A stretch of 64,000 nucleotides of DNA from assembly GCA_963811775.1 (NCBI GenBank), contig CAWESO010000004.1, positions 199,334 through 263,333 on the forward strand. Reading direction: 5' to 3'. Every line of letters begins with the position of its first letter. Position 1 is the first letter of the stretch. Below, piece after piece: positions 16,921 to 25,755 of this stretch. The translations under genes and the position numbers were made by a program. The stretch comes from Chersky-840 sp963811775. Its GTDB lineage: Bacteria; Actinomycetota; Acidimicrobiia; Acidimicrobiales; UBA8190. The notes below the pieces were generated by a model that saw nothing but the letters and a program-made list of their open reading frames with translations, had not been told where the DNA came from and did no database searches.

Positions 16921-17430
16921 GTGACGACCGAACAAGGTGACCTCGCGGTGGTTCAAGCATCACCCAGCGATGCGGTAAGGATTCTCGGGCTTCGAGATGC
17001 GCTGGCAAGTTGGATGGTCGAGCGGGGCATCGACCAGTGGCGTCCGGGCGACATGCCACTGCCGTGGATTGAGGAGTGCGCCGCACAGGGCTGGGTCTTT
17101 GTGGCGCTGCGAGGCGAAATCCTCGTCGGTTCGCTGACACTGGTGTGGGCGGACCCATTCATCTGGGGGGATCGCAACCAACCTGCCGGGTACATCCACA
17201 TGCTGATGGTCGATCGCGCATACGCATGCCTCGGGCTTGGTCGATTGCTGCTTGACTGGGCTGAACGGCGGATCACAATAGCCGGACATCGCCATGCGCG
17301 ACTCGACTGCGTCCGCACCAATCTGGTCCTCCGCGGGTACTACGAGAACGCGGGGTATGTGCTCGTCGGATATCGCGAGTTAGCCGGAGAGATTCCCAGT
17401 GTGGCGCTTTACGAGAAGGCGTTCGCATAG
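16921..17430 (+). CDS. GNAT family N-acetyltransferase
   Basis: 169 residues from GTG 16921, with GGGGG 7 nt upstream. The GNAT fold is visible: strand VFVALRGEILVGSLTLV, a YIHMLMVDRAYACLGLGRL acetyl-CoA-binding segment (the usual Q/RxxGxG/A loop appears as ACLGLGR), then LDCVRTNLVLRGYYENAGYV. A GTG at 16897 is an alternative but its GGAG is too close. The substrate is unknown; the family acetylates amines of small molecules or protein N-termini. Confidence 0.85.
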   Translation: MTTEQGDLAVVQASPSDAVRILGLRDALASWMVERGIDQWRPGDMPLPWIEECAAQGWVFVALRGEILVGSLTLVWADPFIWGDRNQPAGYIHMLMVDRAYACLGLGRLLLDWAERRITIAGHRHARLDCVRTNLVLRGYYENAGYVLVGYRELAGEIPSVALYEKAFA

Positions 17431-17586
17431 ACAGCCCTTACGTTGCGCTCCCCGCTCCCGCTGCCCGACGGAACATTCCGGGATCGCACCTGGCGGCGGA
17501 TACAGGTCAGTTCAAGTCAGCTGCCAATCGGGGTGCGCGAAGCCGATGGCACGTTGCGTTCGGTCAGATCGGCAGTTCGGGCGTCC

Positions 17587-18429
17587 CTACTTCGTGCCGA
17601 CGATGCAGCGGGCCACGCCCGGAATCCGTACCTTGCCGTCTTCTTCGTAGGTGCTCACCTTGGCGATGACGGCTTTCGCGATCCGCTCCCGCGCCGGTTC
17701 GCGGACCTGCTGAAGCGCCGCAACTGCGAGCGAGACGTGCTCGCTGATCATCTCCCAATACTGCTCGGGCGATCGCGTCACGAGTTCGACGTCGACGTCC
17801 CACTCGGCAACGTCGCGCAGCCCCGCGCCCTCGTACAGGGCACTGACATATCCCGGGGCAGCGCACCGGAACATATTCGGCCCGTCCGGGTCGGGTGGAG
17901 CCAGCACCGCCTCGGTCGCGATTGCCTGCATGGCGATCGTCGTCCACGGGTTTTCCTCGGGCTTGACCCATACCGACGAGCAGAGACGTCCGCCCGGCTT
18001 GAGTACGCGCGCGAACTCGGCCGTCGCTTCGGCGACGTCGGGAAAGAACATGTATCCGAACCGTACCGAGATACTGTCGAATGTCGCGTCACCGAATGGC
18101 AGGTCGTCGGCGCTGCACACCTTGGTCTCAACATTGGTGATCCCTTGCGCGTTCGCTTGTCGCGTCGCGATGTCGAGCATCTCAGACGCAAGGTCGGTCA
18201 GAACGACGTGTCCCCTCGGCGCGAGCTTGGCGACGGTCAGCCCCGGCTCACCAGTGCCCGCGGCGATGTCGAGATGCTGCTGATCATCGGCGATGTCGAG
18301 ACTCTCGATAATCGCTGCGCCGACCGGGCCCAGCTGATCCATAATGACCGCGTCCCACTTCTCCCAGCCCGCAGAAAGCCGGGCCCAGGTCGCTCGCTGG
18401 ACGTCTCGGATCTCATCGCCGCTTGGCAT
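17587..18429 (-). CDS. UbiE-like class I SAM-dependent methyltransferase
   Basis: 280 residues. Motif I HLDIAAGTGEPGLTVAKLA, motif II VVLTDLASEMLDIA, then CSADDLPFGDATFDSISVRFG and FARVLKPGGRLCSSVW. The layout is close to ubiquinone/menaquinone-type methyltransferases, although the GTGEPG loop suggests a broader small-molecule subgroup. It is one of three methyltransferases in the first 18.5 kb, each a different subgroup and none adjacent to an identifiable pathway. Confidence 0.87.
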   Translation of the reverse strand: MPSGDEIRDVQRATWARLSAGWEKWDAVIMDQLGPVGAAIIESLDIADDQQHLDIAAGTGEPGLTVAKLAPRGHVVLTDLASEMLDIATRQANAQGITNVETKVCSADDLPFGDATFDSISVRFGYMFFPDVAEATAEFARVLKPGGRLCSSVWVKPEENPWTTIAMQAIATEAVLAPPDPDGPNMFRCAAPGYVSALYEGAGLRDVAEWDVDVELVTRSPEQYWEMISEHVSLAVAALQQVREPARERIAKAVIAKVSTYEEDGKVRIPGVARCIVGTK

Positions 18430-18730
18430 TCGGCCCTTCCGCTATGGGTGCACCCGCGAACACCAAGGCACTCCTTGTTGGAAGTGCATAATGCCCGCTC
18501 AGGAGCAGCCGCGCCTCCTCACTGAACTGCCGGTTCTGAGCGCCCTGACGGGGGCAGCCCGACCAACCTCGGGCCTGTCGAGATCGCCCGCTACCGGGCG
18601 CATGCCTAAACCTTTCCCTCCGTTATCCTCGTGTCACTTCATCCAGACGAGCTGAGGCACCTGGGCCTACGACGCTCACCAACCGACCTGCGGGCACGGT
18701 GGCAATGCAAGGAACGATGAGAAGGTCCAG
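18430..18730. other. Intergenic, no feature seen
   Basis: About 300 bases with no coding-quality frame. GAGAAGG just before 18731 is the ribosome binding site of the next small gene. Confidence 0.4.
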
Positions 18731-19018
18731 ATGTCAGACACGCCGCACCGAGAGCCGCCGCCAGGAACGAAGCGCCACTACGCGCGCCCCGGCCCGGAAA
18801 TGACCGACGAGGAGATCGACACCTGGGCCAATCAGTTTGTAGAAAGGGTCTTGGGCGAATCTGGGGAACAAGGCGATGACCCGGGAGGACTCGTCTGCCG
18901 CAAGGAGACCCTCAGGAGCGAGTGTCAGCTACAGGTGCTGGCGAGGGTGTCGCCGAGGATCGATCGATTGGCGTCAGCAACACAAGAGTCGGAATGGTTT
19001 CCACGACAAGTCCGATGA
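18731..19018 (+). CDS. Small hypothetical protein upstream of the HTH gene
   Basis: Up to 95 residues from ATG 18731, with GAGAAGG 5 nt upstream. The first part (KRHYARPGPEMTDEEIDTWA, then NQFVERVLGE) reads like a real acidic helical protein. After about residue 50 the composition is less protein-like and overlaps the next frame by 143 nt, so the end may be shifted by a mutation. Function unknown. Confidence 0.4.
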   Translation: MSDTPHREPPPGTKRHYARPGPEMTDEEIDTWANQFVERVLGESGEQGDDPGGLVCRKETLRSECQLQVLARVSPRIDRLASATQESEWFPRQVR

Positions 19019-19412
19019 GCAGCCCTCACGACTCCTGAGCACCGCCTGTCTCGAATCGTTAGATCCGACCTCAGAACGCCCTTCCGAGCAACACCAGCGC
19101 CGCCTCCGCCCCGACGAACGAAGTCAACTCAAGTCCGAGTACCTCTCAGGGGTCGAGGTGAAAGAGCTCGCCCAACGCTTTGGGATCACCCGGCAGACGG
19201 TTATCGAGTGCATGCGCCGACAAGGCGGCCCACGGCGATATCCGAAGCTCGGCCAGGAAGCAATCGACAAAGCTGCGTCGCTCTATCGTGCGGGCTGGTC
19301 GCTCGTTGCAGTAGGTGGGGCTTTGTCCGTTGACCCAAGCACCGTTCGTCGAGTTCTGATCACGCAAGGGGTCCCGATGCGAGATCCCCACGGCCGAGAA
19401 CGCCGGGAATAG
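18876..19412 (+). CDS. Resolvase-type helix-turn-helix DNA-binding protein (recombinase-associated)
   Basis: The credible part is the last 100 residues. It has two helix-turn-helix units: EYLSGVEVKELAQRFGITRQ and YRAGWSLVAVGGALSVDPST, ending VPMRDPHGRER. From memory this two-HTH protein is commonly found next to serine recombinases in actinobacteria and resembles a Hin-type C-terminus. No recombinase catalytic domain is present in the window. The N-terminal half (about 75 residues) is Arg-rich, overlaps the preceding gene and is doubtful; no better in-frame start exists, so a lost 5' part is likely. Confidence 0.6.
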   Translation: MTREDSSAARRPSGASVSYRCWRGCRRGSIDWRQQHKSRNGFHDKSDEQPSRLLSTACLESLDPTSERPSEQHQRRLRPDERSQLKSEYLSGVEVKELAQRFGITRQTVIECMRRQGGPRRYPKLGQEAIDKAASLYRAGWSLVAVGGALSVDPSTVRRVLITQGVPMRDPHGRERRE

Positions 19413-19712
19413 GTGCAGATCGCCGATTTCGGCCACAAGAAGCACGGGCGGTCGGTCGGCAGGTCCGCTGATCTGTGCTCCCTTCGGTCCGTTCCGATTG
19501 GGCGCGGCCCTATGAGCGTCATGGCCCCACGCCGTAGCGCTCAAGCACGTTGCGCGCCCGCCAGATGGATATACAAGGACGCCAGGCGACTCACATTTCC
19601 GTGCGGGTCATCGAGTGCCGAGGCCCCGAGGTCGGGCGTATGTCGTAGCCCCTGGGGCACCCTGGCCCTCGGCAGGCCATTCCGGCCGTCGCCTACGCTG
19701 GTGTTCCTAGGA
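19413..19712. other. Intergenic, no feature seen
   Basis: About 300 bases between the HTH gene and the cyclase stump. One frame is open throughout and joins the P450 frame, but its sequence has no protein-like character. Confidence 0.4.
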
Positions 19713-19842
19713 GGGAGGTGTTTTCTTGGCCATCGAGAGCGCAACGATGCGGTTCAGCGACATGGTGGGGTCGACGGAGTCGACGGAGCTGGCGCGGCGG
19801 TTGTCGCCCGAGGCCGCCAACGAGCTGGGAGCTATTACATGA
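19713..19842 (+). pseudogene. N-terminal stump of a class III adenylate/guanylate cyclase, coupled to P450
   Basis: A strong ribosome binding site (GGGAGGTG at 19713-19720) precedes TTG 19726. The 38-residue product contains MRFSDMVGSTESTELARRLS, the opening of a class III cyclase catalytic domain (usual pattern FxDxVGST). The frame stops at 19842, overlapping the P450 ATG in an ATGA junction. The rest of the cyclase is absent, so this is a deletion remnant that now serves as a translated leader. Confidence 0.6.
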
Positions 19843-21059
19843 CCCAGGGGATCTCCGCAACGATGCTGCTCGACTCGAAGATCATTGAAGATCCCTATCA
19901 GTTCTACCGCCGACTCCACGCCCAGGCGCCTGTATGGGAGATCTCCGATACCGGGTTGTTCGCCGTCAGCACCTTCGAGCTCGTGGCGGAAGCGACGGGC
20001 CGCGTCAAGGACTTCTCGTCAAACATCAACTTTCTGCTCTACCGCGACGACGCTGGACTCCCTTGCCGCCTCCCCTTCGGTGACGCGGGCGCACAGGCGC
20101 TCGCCACCGCCGATCCGCCAATGCACACGTTGCACAGGAACACCGTCTTTCCCGAGCTGGTGGCCAAGCGCATGGCCGAGCTCGAGCCCGACATCGTCGA
20201 CGTCGCCACCGGGTGCGTGACGCGAGCGCTGGAAAGCGGGACCGCCGAGTTCATGACCGAGATCGGCAACGTGGTGCCGATCACTATGATCAGCCGACTC
20301 ATCGGTTTTCGCGACAGCAATATCGACCAGCTTTTGACTGCGGCGTTCGACTCGACCGCAATGTTGGGTTCGACCCTCTCCCTCGATGAGCTGATGGAGC
20401 TCATAGGCCACATCGGCGAGATCCAAGCGTGGCTCGCCGATCAACTTTCGGCGGCGGTGAAGCATCCAGCTGACGACCTCCTTGGCGCCGTCGCCCGCGG
20501 CGTGCAGGACGGGGTGTTCGGCGACTTCGAAGCCCTGGCCATCCTGCACACCCTGCTGAGCGCCGGGGGCGAGTCCACCACGAGCCTGCTCGGCAACGGT
20601 GTGCGCCTTCTTGCCGAGCACCCTGATCTCCAGGAGCATCTCCGTCAGAGGCCCGAGCAGATTCCGGCGTTCGTCGAAGAGGCGCTGCGCCTGGAGCCGC
20701 CATTCCGGTACCACATGCGGGTCGCACCCAAGGGCACGACGCTCGGTGTGGTCGACATCCCGGCTGGCGCCACCGTCCTGTTGCTCTGGGGCGCTGCCAA
20801 CCGCGACGCGTCTGTGTTTGAGCGACCGGATGAGATCGATCTCCAGCGGCAGGTCCCGCGCCGTCACGTGGCGTTCGGACGCGGCATCCACCATTGCGTC
20901 GGTGCGCCCCTCGCCCGCATCGAGGCCCGTGCTGTCCTCACCGTGCTGCTCGAGCGCACCAGCGAGATCACCCTCGACCCCGAACACGCGCCGCAGTGGG
21001 CCAACAGCCTTATGGTCCGACGCCACGAGCAGCTCCCATTACGGCTCGTCCCCCGCTGA
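19839..21059 (+). CDS. Cytochrome P450
   Basis: 406 residues, normal for soluble bacterial P450s. I-helix oxygen-activation motif LSAGGESTTS, ExxR in EEALRLEPP, and the heme loop FGRGIHHCVGAPLA with the cysteine ligand near residue 353. ATG 19839 is chosen because GGGAG lies 9 nt upstream and the product starts in the usual place. Longer in-frame extensions are noise. It overlaps the stop of the cyclase stump (ATGA). With the epoxide-hydrolase-like, Rieske and dehydrogenase genes that follow convergently it suggests terpenoid or steroid oxidation. It needs ferredoxin partners not seen here. Confidence 0.92.
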   Translation: MTQGISATMLLDSKIIEDPYQFYRRLHAQAPVWEISDTGLFAVSTFELVAEATGRVKDFSSNINFLLYRDDAGLPCRLPFGDAGAQALATADPPMHTLHRNTVFPELVAKRMAELEPDIVDVATGCVTRALESGTAEFMTEIGNVVPITMISRLIGFRDSNIDQLLTAAFDSTAMLGSTLSLDELMELIGHIGEIQAWLADQLSAAVKHPADDLLGAVARGVQDGVFGDFEALAILHTLLSAGGESTTSLLGNGVRLLAEHPDLQEHLRQRPEQIPAFVEEALRLEPPFRYHMRVAPKGTTLGVVDIPAGATVLLLWGAANRDASVFERPDEIDLQRQVPRRHVAFGRGIHHCVGAPLARIEARAVLTVLLERTSEITLDPEHAPQWANSLMVRRHEQLPLRLVPR

Positions 21060-21096
21060 ATCTCGCTCCGCGGGCGCATGGGATATCGCCAACGAG

Positions 21097-21483
21097 TTAG
21101 GAATCCCCCGACAGCATCTTCGTGATCTGGCCCATGTCGAAGTAGTCCCGCCAGGCGCTGATCTTGCCATCACGCACCTCGAAGATGCCCATCAGGGGCA
21201 GCGGTGCAACGATGTCCCCGACCTTGAACGTATCGACTCGCTCAGTGAGCACGACGTTGTCGCGCACAGCCAGGTGAAGGGTCTCGATCGTCATGTTGTC
21301 GCACATGGCAAAGAAGCCGTCGATGAAGGCGATGGTGGCGTCGATCCCGACAGCGGGGTCCATGGGGATGTTGTGGTAGACGACATCGTCGGTGAAGAAC
21401 GGGCGCAAGGCCTCGGCGTCGTGTTTCGCGAATGCGTGGCACATGTCTTGCACAACCCGTTCGGCATCCTCTGCGGCTCCCAT
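21097..21483 (-). CDS. Limonene-1,2-epoxide hydrolase / SnoaL-like protein
   Basis: 128 residues of the NTF2-like fold. LRPFFTDDVVYHNIPMDPAV near the start and KISAWRDYFDMGQ at the end match the limonene-epoxide-hydrolase group, whose catalytic triad is Asp-Arg-Asp: WRDYFD supplies the Arg-Asp pair. It would open an epoxide to a diol with water. Next to a P450 this fits epoxidation followed by hydrolysis, which is an inference. It is followed by the Rieske gene in the same direction. Confidence 0.85.
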   Translation of the reverse strand: MGAAEDAERVVQDMCHAFAKHDAEALRPFFTDDVVYHNIPMDPAVGIDATIAFIDGFFAMCDNMTIETLHLAVRDNVVLTERVDTFKVGDIVAPLPLMGIFEVRDGKISAWRDYFDMGQITKMLSGDS

Positions 21484-21616
21484 TGTGGCCTCCTAGGGTT
21501 AGACGGGCTGGTTGGCTCTCGCCGGCCCGATGTTTCGGACAAACCTCAAGTTAGCTTGGTATTGAATGCCCCGGAGCTTCCCCGCAGTCCGACCGCCGGA
21601 AGTGCGTAACGTCAAG

Positions 21617-22615
21617 CTAAGAGCGCGACGCTGACAACGGTCGGTCAGGGTGATGCGACGGCTCCCAGGTGGAATAGAACTGTCGAAACCATCGGCGGTA
21701 CTGAGCGATCGGTCCATCCACACCGGTGAGTCGCGGTCGCTCCCGGTAGATCTTGTTCTCCCATATCGGAATGTCCTGTGTGAACTGGACGTTGGTGACC
21801 TCGTCGTTCAGCTCCGCAATGGATTGGGTTGCCGCTTCGTCATCCAGAGCGACCATCGAGAAGTGGAGGGTGATCTCGGTGATCTCATCGTCGACAGGCG
21901 TTTGCGTGATGTAGGTGAGCATCTCGAGCGGCCCCTCTCGGACCTCGACGGCCACGATGCCTGGGCCGCAGGTTGTCGATCGGGCGAACACCTCGAACCC
22001 GCGCTCCGATACGGCCGTGACCTTAATGTATTGGTCGACGACCATCGACGGTCCTTCGAACGTCACATCGAACCGGTCGTTGTCAGGCGGGTCCATGTCG
22101 TGCACGGTCCAGAAATGCGACCGGTCGATGATGTTCTCGGTCAGGTCCTGAAGACCGATCCGGACGCGGTAGGTGTTCACTCTCCAAGGTGTCCAGCGTG
22201 CCCCGTTGTCGCGGTAACTGGTCACGTCGTATTGGGGAGATTCGCCGCCCGCGTGGTGCCATGCGAAGATTCGGCTGTTGCGTTCGCAGGTGTCCCACGC
22301 CTGGGCCTTCACGCGGGGTAGTCGCCGGTCTAGGTGGGGCACTTCAACGACACTTCCGTCACCGTCGAAGCGCCAGCCATGGAAGGGACATACGATGCCG
22401 TCGCCGCACACCCGCCCTCCAACGCCGAGGTGGGCGCCGAGGTGTGGACAATGTGCGTCGAAAATCCGCACGGTACCGTCCTCGCCCCGGAACGCGACGA
22501 GATCCCGGCCCAGGTAGTACAGGGGTTTGACCTCACCGAGGCCAACCTCGTCGGAAGCAGCAACGCTGAACCAGCCGTCGGGAGTGGCAGGGAACGGGTA
22601 CCGGCTGTCAGTCAC
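21617..22615 (-). CDS. Rieske non-heme iron oxygenase, KshA-like
   Basis: 332 residues from GTG 22615, with GGGAG 7 nt upstream. The Rieske [2Fe-2S] ligands are complete: CPHLGAH (Cys, His) and CPFHGW (Cys, His), about 17 residues apart. The catalytic domain has LTENIIDRSHFWTVHDMD, supplying the Asn/His/His environment of the mononuclear iron. Length and order fit the oxygenase components acting on steroids and related alicyclics (KshA, DAF36-like). Its start overlaps the next gene's stop by 8 nt, so they are co-translated. A reductase partner is not in the window. Confidence 0.9.
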   Translation of the reverse strand: MTDSRYPFPATPDGWFSVAASDEVGLGEVKPLYYLGRDLVAFRGEDGTVRIFDAHCPHLGAHLGVGGRVCGDGIVCPFHGWRFDGDGSVVEVPHLDRRLPRVKAQAWDTCERNSRIFAWHHAGGESPQYDVTSYRDNGARWTPWRVNTYRVRIGLQDLTENIIDRSHFWTVHDMDPPDNDRFDVTFEGPSMVVDQYIKVTAVSERGFEVFARSTTCGPGIVAVEVREGPLEMLTYITQTPVDDEITEITLHFSMVALDDEAATQSIAELNDEVTNVQFTQDIPIWENKIYRERPRLTGVDGPIAQYRRWFRQFYSTWEPSHHPDRPLSASRS

Positions 22616-23720
22616 GATGAGGCTCCCTTCTCGACATGAATCGCCCGGCGAAGCTGCGTAACGGGAGATCGGCGCTGGTGATGCAGCCGGGTGGTGCCTC
22701 GACCACAGCCCGGATCGCATTGAGTGCCGGCATGCCCGTGACAGTCATGCCAACGGAGGCAAAGGCTTCCGGCGATGAAAAGTCGGTTCCCGGCTTCGGG
22801 AAGATCATGTGCTTGCTGTAGATACAAGGATCGCCCTTGATCGTCGTGATATAGCAACCCTGGATGTCCCAGTGGGGACTGGTGTGAGGCGTCATTTGCC
22901 ACTCGAGGTGCATCTCAACCCGCGGCTCACCATCGACAATCCCGAGGTACTTGAGATAGCAGCCACCCAAAGAGCCCTTTGGCAGCTGATACCAGCCGAG
23001 ATCCACGTCCTTGGTGCAGGCACCCAACTCGCACTCAAAGCGAACCTCGTCTAAGTCAAGGCGGAAGCAGTCGGCCATGAGGCGGACGGCGTCCTCGAAG
23101 ACCCGGGTGTACTTCTCGAGCATGCCAGGGACAGCTGCGTCGTCGACCGACCGACCGAAACCAACCTCTACCCAAGTGTCGACCGAGTGGTGACAAGAAA
23201 CGTCGACCGACTCAACGGAGAGCACATGCTCGATCTCGGCTACATCGGTCGAGTGGACGATGGTCAGAATCTGAGCCAGTCCCGGGTTCATCCCGGTGCC
23301 GTAGAAGGTCGAACGGCCCCGAAGACACGCTGCCTCGATCACCTCTGACTCTCGCCGGCCGGATCGGTGAGGATGGTTGGCATTGCGATGGTGACCAGTA
23401 ATCCAGTCGGCTGTGGTGACGATGTTGATCCCGGCTTCGAGCACCTGTTCGTACAGGTCGACGTCTGGGAACACGCCGTGGAAGGTGACGCAGTCGGGCT
23501 TCGAGGCGATGATGGCGTCGATGGAGCCCGTCGCCACAACACCGATCGGGTCCATGTCAACGATCGCGCCGGCGTCCCTGCCGATCTTGTCGGGTGAGTA
23601 GCAGTGCAAGCCGATCAGCTCCAGGTCCGGATGGCGTTGGATCCGCTTGATCATCTCGGAACCGACGTTGCCGGTTGCCACTTGGAACACCCGGATCTTG
23701 CGGTCTTGAACAGAGCTCAC
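22608..23720 (-). CDS. Dihydrodipicolinate reductase / diaminopentanoate dehydrogenase-like NAD(P)-dependent enzyme
   Basis: 370 residues. The N-terminal Rossmann fold begins RVFQVATGNVGSEMIKRI; PDCVTFHGVFPDVDLYEQVL and GINIVTTADWIT follow. The layout is that of DapB-N-like proteins found in actinobacterial steroid and terpene degradation regions, not of lysine biosynthesis. The substrate is unknown. It overlaps the Rieske start by 8 nt and is the first gene of the minus-strand trio reductase-Rieske-hydrolase. Confidence 0.85.
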   Translation of the reverse strand: MSSVQDRKIRVFQVATGNVGSEMIKRIQRHPDLELIGLHCYSPDKIGRDAGAIVDMDPIGVVATGSIDAIIASKPDCVTFHGVFPDVDLYEQVLEAGINIVTTADWITGHHRNANHPHRSGRRESEVIEAACLRGRSTFYGTGMNPGLAQILTIVHSTDVAEIEHVLSVESVDVSCHHSVDTWVEVGFGRSVDDAAVPGMLEKYTRVFEDAVRLMADCFRLDLDEVRFECELGACTKDVDLGWYQLPKGSLGGCYLKYLGIVDGEPRVEMHLEWQMTPHTSPHWDIQGCYITTIKGDPCIYSKHMIFPKPGTDFSSPEAFASVGMTVTGMPALNAIRAVVEAPPGCITSADLPLRSFAGRFMSRREPHRD

Positions 23721-23840
23721 GCGGTCCTCCGGTCACGTCGATAGTGGGGGTCCTGCGACCCCTTGCCCAGATGGGAGACTACAGTCCAGACACATGTCCG
23801 ACAACGGGCAATCCGGTTTACATGCCATTTTTACAACGGG

Positions 23841-24140
23841 TGTGAAGAAGACGATGTCCTATTCGAACCGGTCGGGCCTGCGAGTTCGCATGCAGAACCT
23901 GATTTGAGAACTGCTCGTTACCTCGGGGCCACAGACTTCAGGTGATAATTGCGTTGAGTTTGTCGAAAAGAGGGCCGAGAAGCCTTGTTCTTCTGACGGG
24001 GATCATTTCTCGGTCAGGCTGGTCCAGCGTCACCAGCGATGGCGGAACACCAAACGGACGACTTGCTTTATTCAATTCGGAAAAATACCGGACGGGTTCA
24101 TCCAATTTGAACGCTAACGACGACGGTACCGATATCAGGG
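23841..24140. repeat. Diverged ~300-bp repeat, copy 1
   Basis: Collinear with 43056-43357. It includes a 25-base identical block (23885-23909 against 43100-43124), a shared GAGTTTGTCGAA, shared GCCGAG and GCCTTG blocks, and GATATCAGG near the end, all at nearly constant offset (19,211-19,217). It has no intact gene on either strand. Nature unknown. Confidence 0.65.
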
Positions 24141-24256
24141 CACTTATAGTACGGTCAACAAACCTCGTCTTTGGAAGCCTTCTTGGCCGGCATCTTGCGA
24201 GCCGTCGCCTTCTTGGCGGGCGGAGGAACACCCTGGAGCGGGATCATCATCGCTAG

Positions 24257-24535
24257 TCACTGTGGCCGGCGTAGCCGTTGTAAAGCGATCTTGACCGACT
24301 GAGCTTCATGATGCCCAACCTCGATTTCGATGAGTTTCCGTCGACTGGTGGCGCCTCGCACAAGCCTGACCGACCGGGGGGACACCGCGACTGCCTTGGC
24401 GACTGCACGCAACGCAGCCCCCGTTGCCCGTCCGGAGTCGGCAGGCTCGACGACACGCACGACAAGGGCGCCGTCGTATTCTCCTCCGACGACTGTGGCC
24501 GACGAACTCGGTCGAACATGGATCTCCACTCGCAT
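24257..24535 (-). CDS. DUF167 (YggU family) protein
   Basis: 92 residues. The sequence opens VEIHVRPSSSATVVGGEYDG, then ALVVRVVEPADSGRATGAAL and VRLVRGATSRRKLIEIEV, the classic DUF167 pattern of a small alpha/beta protein (YggU, about 95 residues). The biochemical role is unknown in the family. Between this gene and the repeat, a Lys/Ala-rich frame (24155-24250) reads in the same direction but is too short to call. Confidence 0.85.
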   Translation of the reverse strand: MRVEIHVRPSSSATVVGGEYDGALVVRVVEPADSGRATGAALRAVAKAVAVSPRSVRLVRGATSRRKLIEIEVGHHEAQSVKIALQRLRRPQ

Positions 24536-24659
24536 TTTCCTATGTTGTAGAGCACATCGGAGCCCCCTGGTTCTGATTCAGGTCTGACGGGTCGATGGAG
24601 GACACGTCTGGCCTAACCCTCGGCGGGGCAGCCGATCCCGAGTCGGGAAGTGGCTCCGA

Positions 24660-25265
24660 CTACAACTTCGGAAGGATGGCGGTGGCGAGTTGCTCCTCAT
24701 CGGCCAGGGACGGTGGCGCACCAGCAGGAGCGACAGCCACCCGAAGATAGTAGTTGCCCTTGACGACGCTCAACGAGGCATAGCCGTCGTAGTACGCCTG
24801 GTCGCCGTAGCCGCTGATCGACTGGGCACTGACCTTGGACTTATAGTCGTTGTACCAAGTCGAGGCGTCAGAGCCTTCGACCACGACGACCCGGACGGTG
24901 TCGGCCTGAGACACGTTCGGGGTCGTAGGGGTGGGCGCCGACGGCCCGTAGAAAACGCAGGCGAGACCCCCTTCGACGGTGGCGTTCCCCAGGACGCCTG
25001 GGGTGACAGAGGCTCCGATGGCACTGGTTGCCTCGGCCTGGGTCACCACTGAACATGAGTTGAAGTTGGCGGTGCTGGCAATGGTGGTGGTGGTGGTGGG
25101 CGACGATGACGACGTCGACGAAGCCGAAGCCCTGGTGGTCGGTGTCGTACTCGCCGATGTGGACGACGGGGAGGAGGACGAGCTGCACGCCGCCAGGGGG
25201 ATGGCGATGGGAACGGCGACCACGACCCCAATAAATCCTCGATGCAGCTTCGGATGGAATTTCAT
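24660..25265 (-). CDS. DUF3558-like lipoprotein
   Basis: 201 residues from ATG 25265, with AAGGAG 4 nt upstream. Signal peptide FIGVVVAVPIAIPLAACSSS with lipobox LAAC. A long Ser/Thr linker follows, then a domain beginning NFNSCSVVTQAEATSAIG, with a second cysteine in LACVFYG. This matches the cysteine-paired DUF3558/DUF5642-type lipoproteins common in actinobacteria. Envelope-located, function unknown. Upstream in-frame extensions lack a signal and are excluded. Confidence 0.8.
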   Translation of the reverse strand: MKFHPKLHRGFIGVVVAVPIAIPLAACSSSSSPSSTSASTTPTTRASASSTSSSSPTTTTTIASTANFNSCSVVTQAEATSAIGASVTPGVLGNATVEGGLACVFYGPSAPTPTTPNVSQADTVRVVVVEGSDASTWYNDYKSKVSAQSISGYGDQAYYDGYASLSVVKGNYYLRVAVAPAGAPPSLADEEQLATAILPKL

Positions 25266-25434
25266 CAGACTCCTTGGGTGGGCGGACAAAGCCCAGATGA
25301 CATTGAGCGCCCGATATGGGCGAGAAAACAACCCTAAGCTAGTCGCTAGAGCTTCGTTCCCCTTGGCCAACAGGTCGGGTGGTGGTGCCGCATTATGCAG
25401 ATCGGCGCAAGGCTCGCGCATCGGATGCTGGTCG

Positions 25435-25755
25435 TCAGAACGAAGCGGGCGTGGACCCACCTCGCTCCCGTTCATCCCCCGAGAGCCTCTCCAGGCCGTC
25501 TTTCGTGTCCTCGCTTGGAGTTGTACGGATGGTCTCGAAGCCACACATACACCGGTAGGGGCGGGCAAACGCGGGGTCTCCCAGCCCGCTGACGGTGTAG
25601 AAGAGATCCCCGGCGGCCAGAGCCCCCAGTACCGAAGTGATCGACCAATGGTCAGGAGAGCCGGGCTGGGGGGCGGTGTTGACAGCGGTGATGTGGTGGT
25701 GGCCCCAGTTGGTCAAGGACCTGTGAACGCTGACGATCTGAAACGCCTGTTCCAT
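25435..25755 (-). CDS. DUF3892-like small protein
   Basis: 106 residues from ATG 25755 (AAGG 8 nt upstream). The sequence WGHHHITAVNTAP near the start, LGALAAGDLFYTVSG in the middle, and CMCGFETIRTTPSEDTKDGL at the end follow the DUF3892 pattern (HITAV, a xxIxxGxxF block, IRTxPD). A possible metal site is CMC plus the HHH cluster. It lies downstream of two other small genes on the same strand. Function unknown. Confidence 0.7.
   Translation of the reverse strand: MEQAFQIVSVHRSLTNWGHHHITAVNTAPQPGSPDHWSITSVLGALAAGDLFYTVSGLGDPAFARPYRCMCGFETIRTTPSEDTKDGLERLSGDERERGGSTPASF

Noticed and set aside
20019..21026. 335-codon minus-strand frame over the P450 gene
   Set aside because: Antisense shadow; no family features, and the P450 signatures are unambiguous.
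24155..24250. 31-codon Lys/Ala-rich minus-strand frame
   Set aside because: Resembles a histone-like tail but has no ribosome binding site and no N-terminal domain; too short to support.
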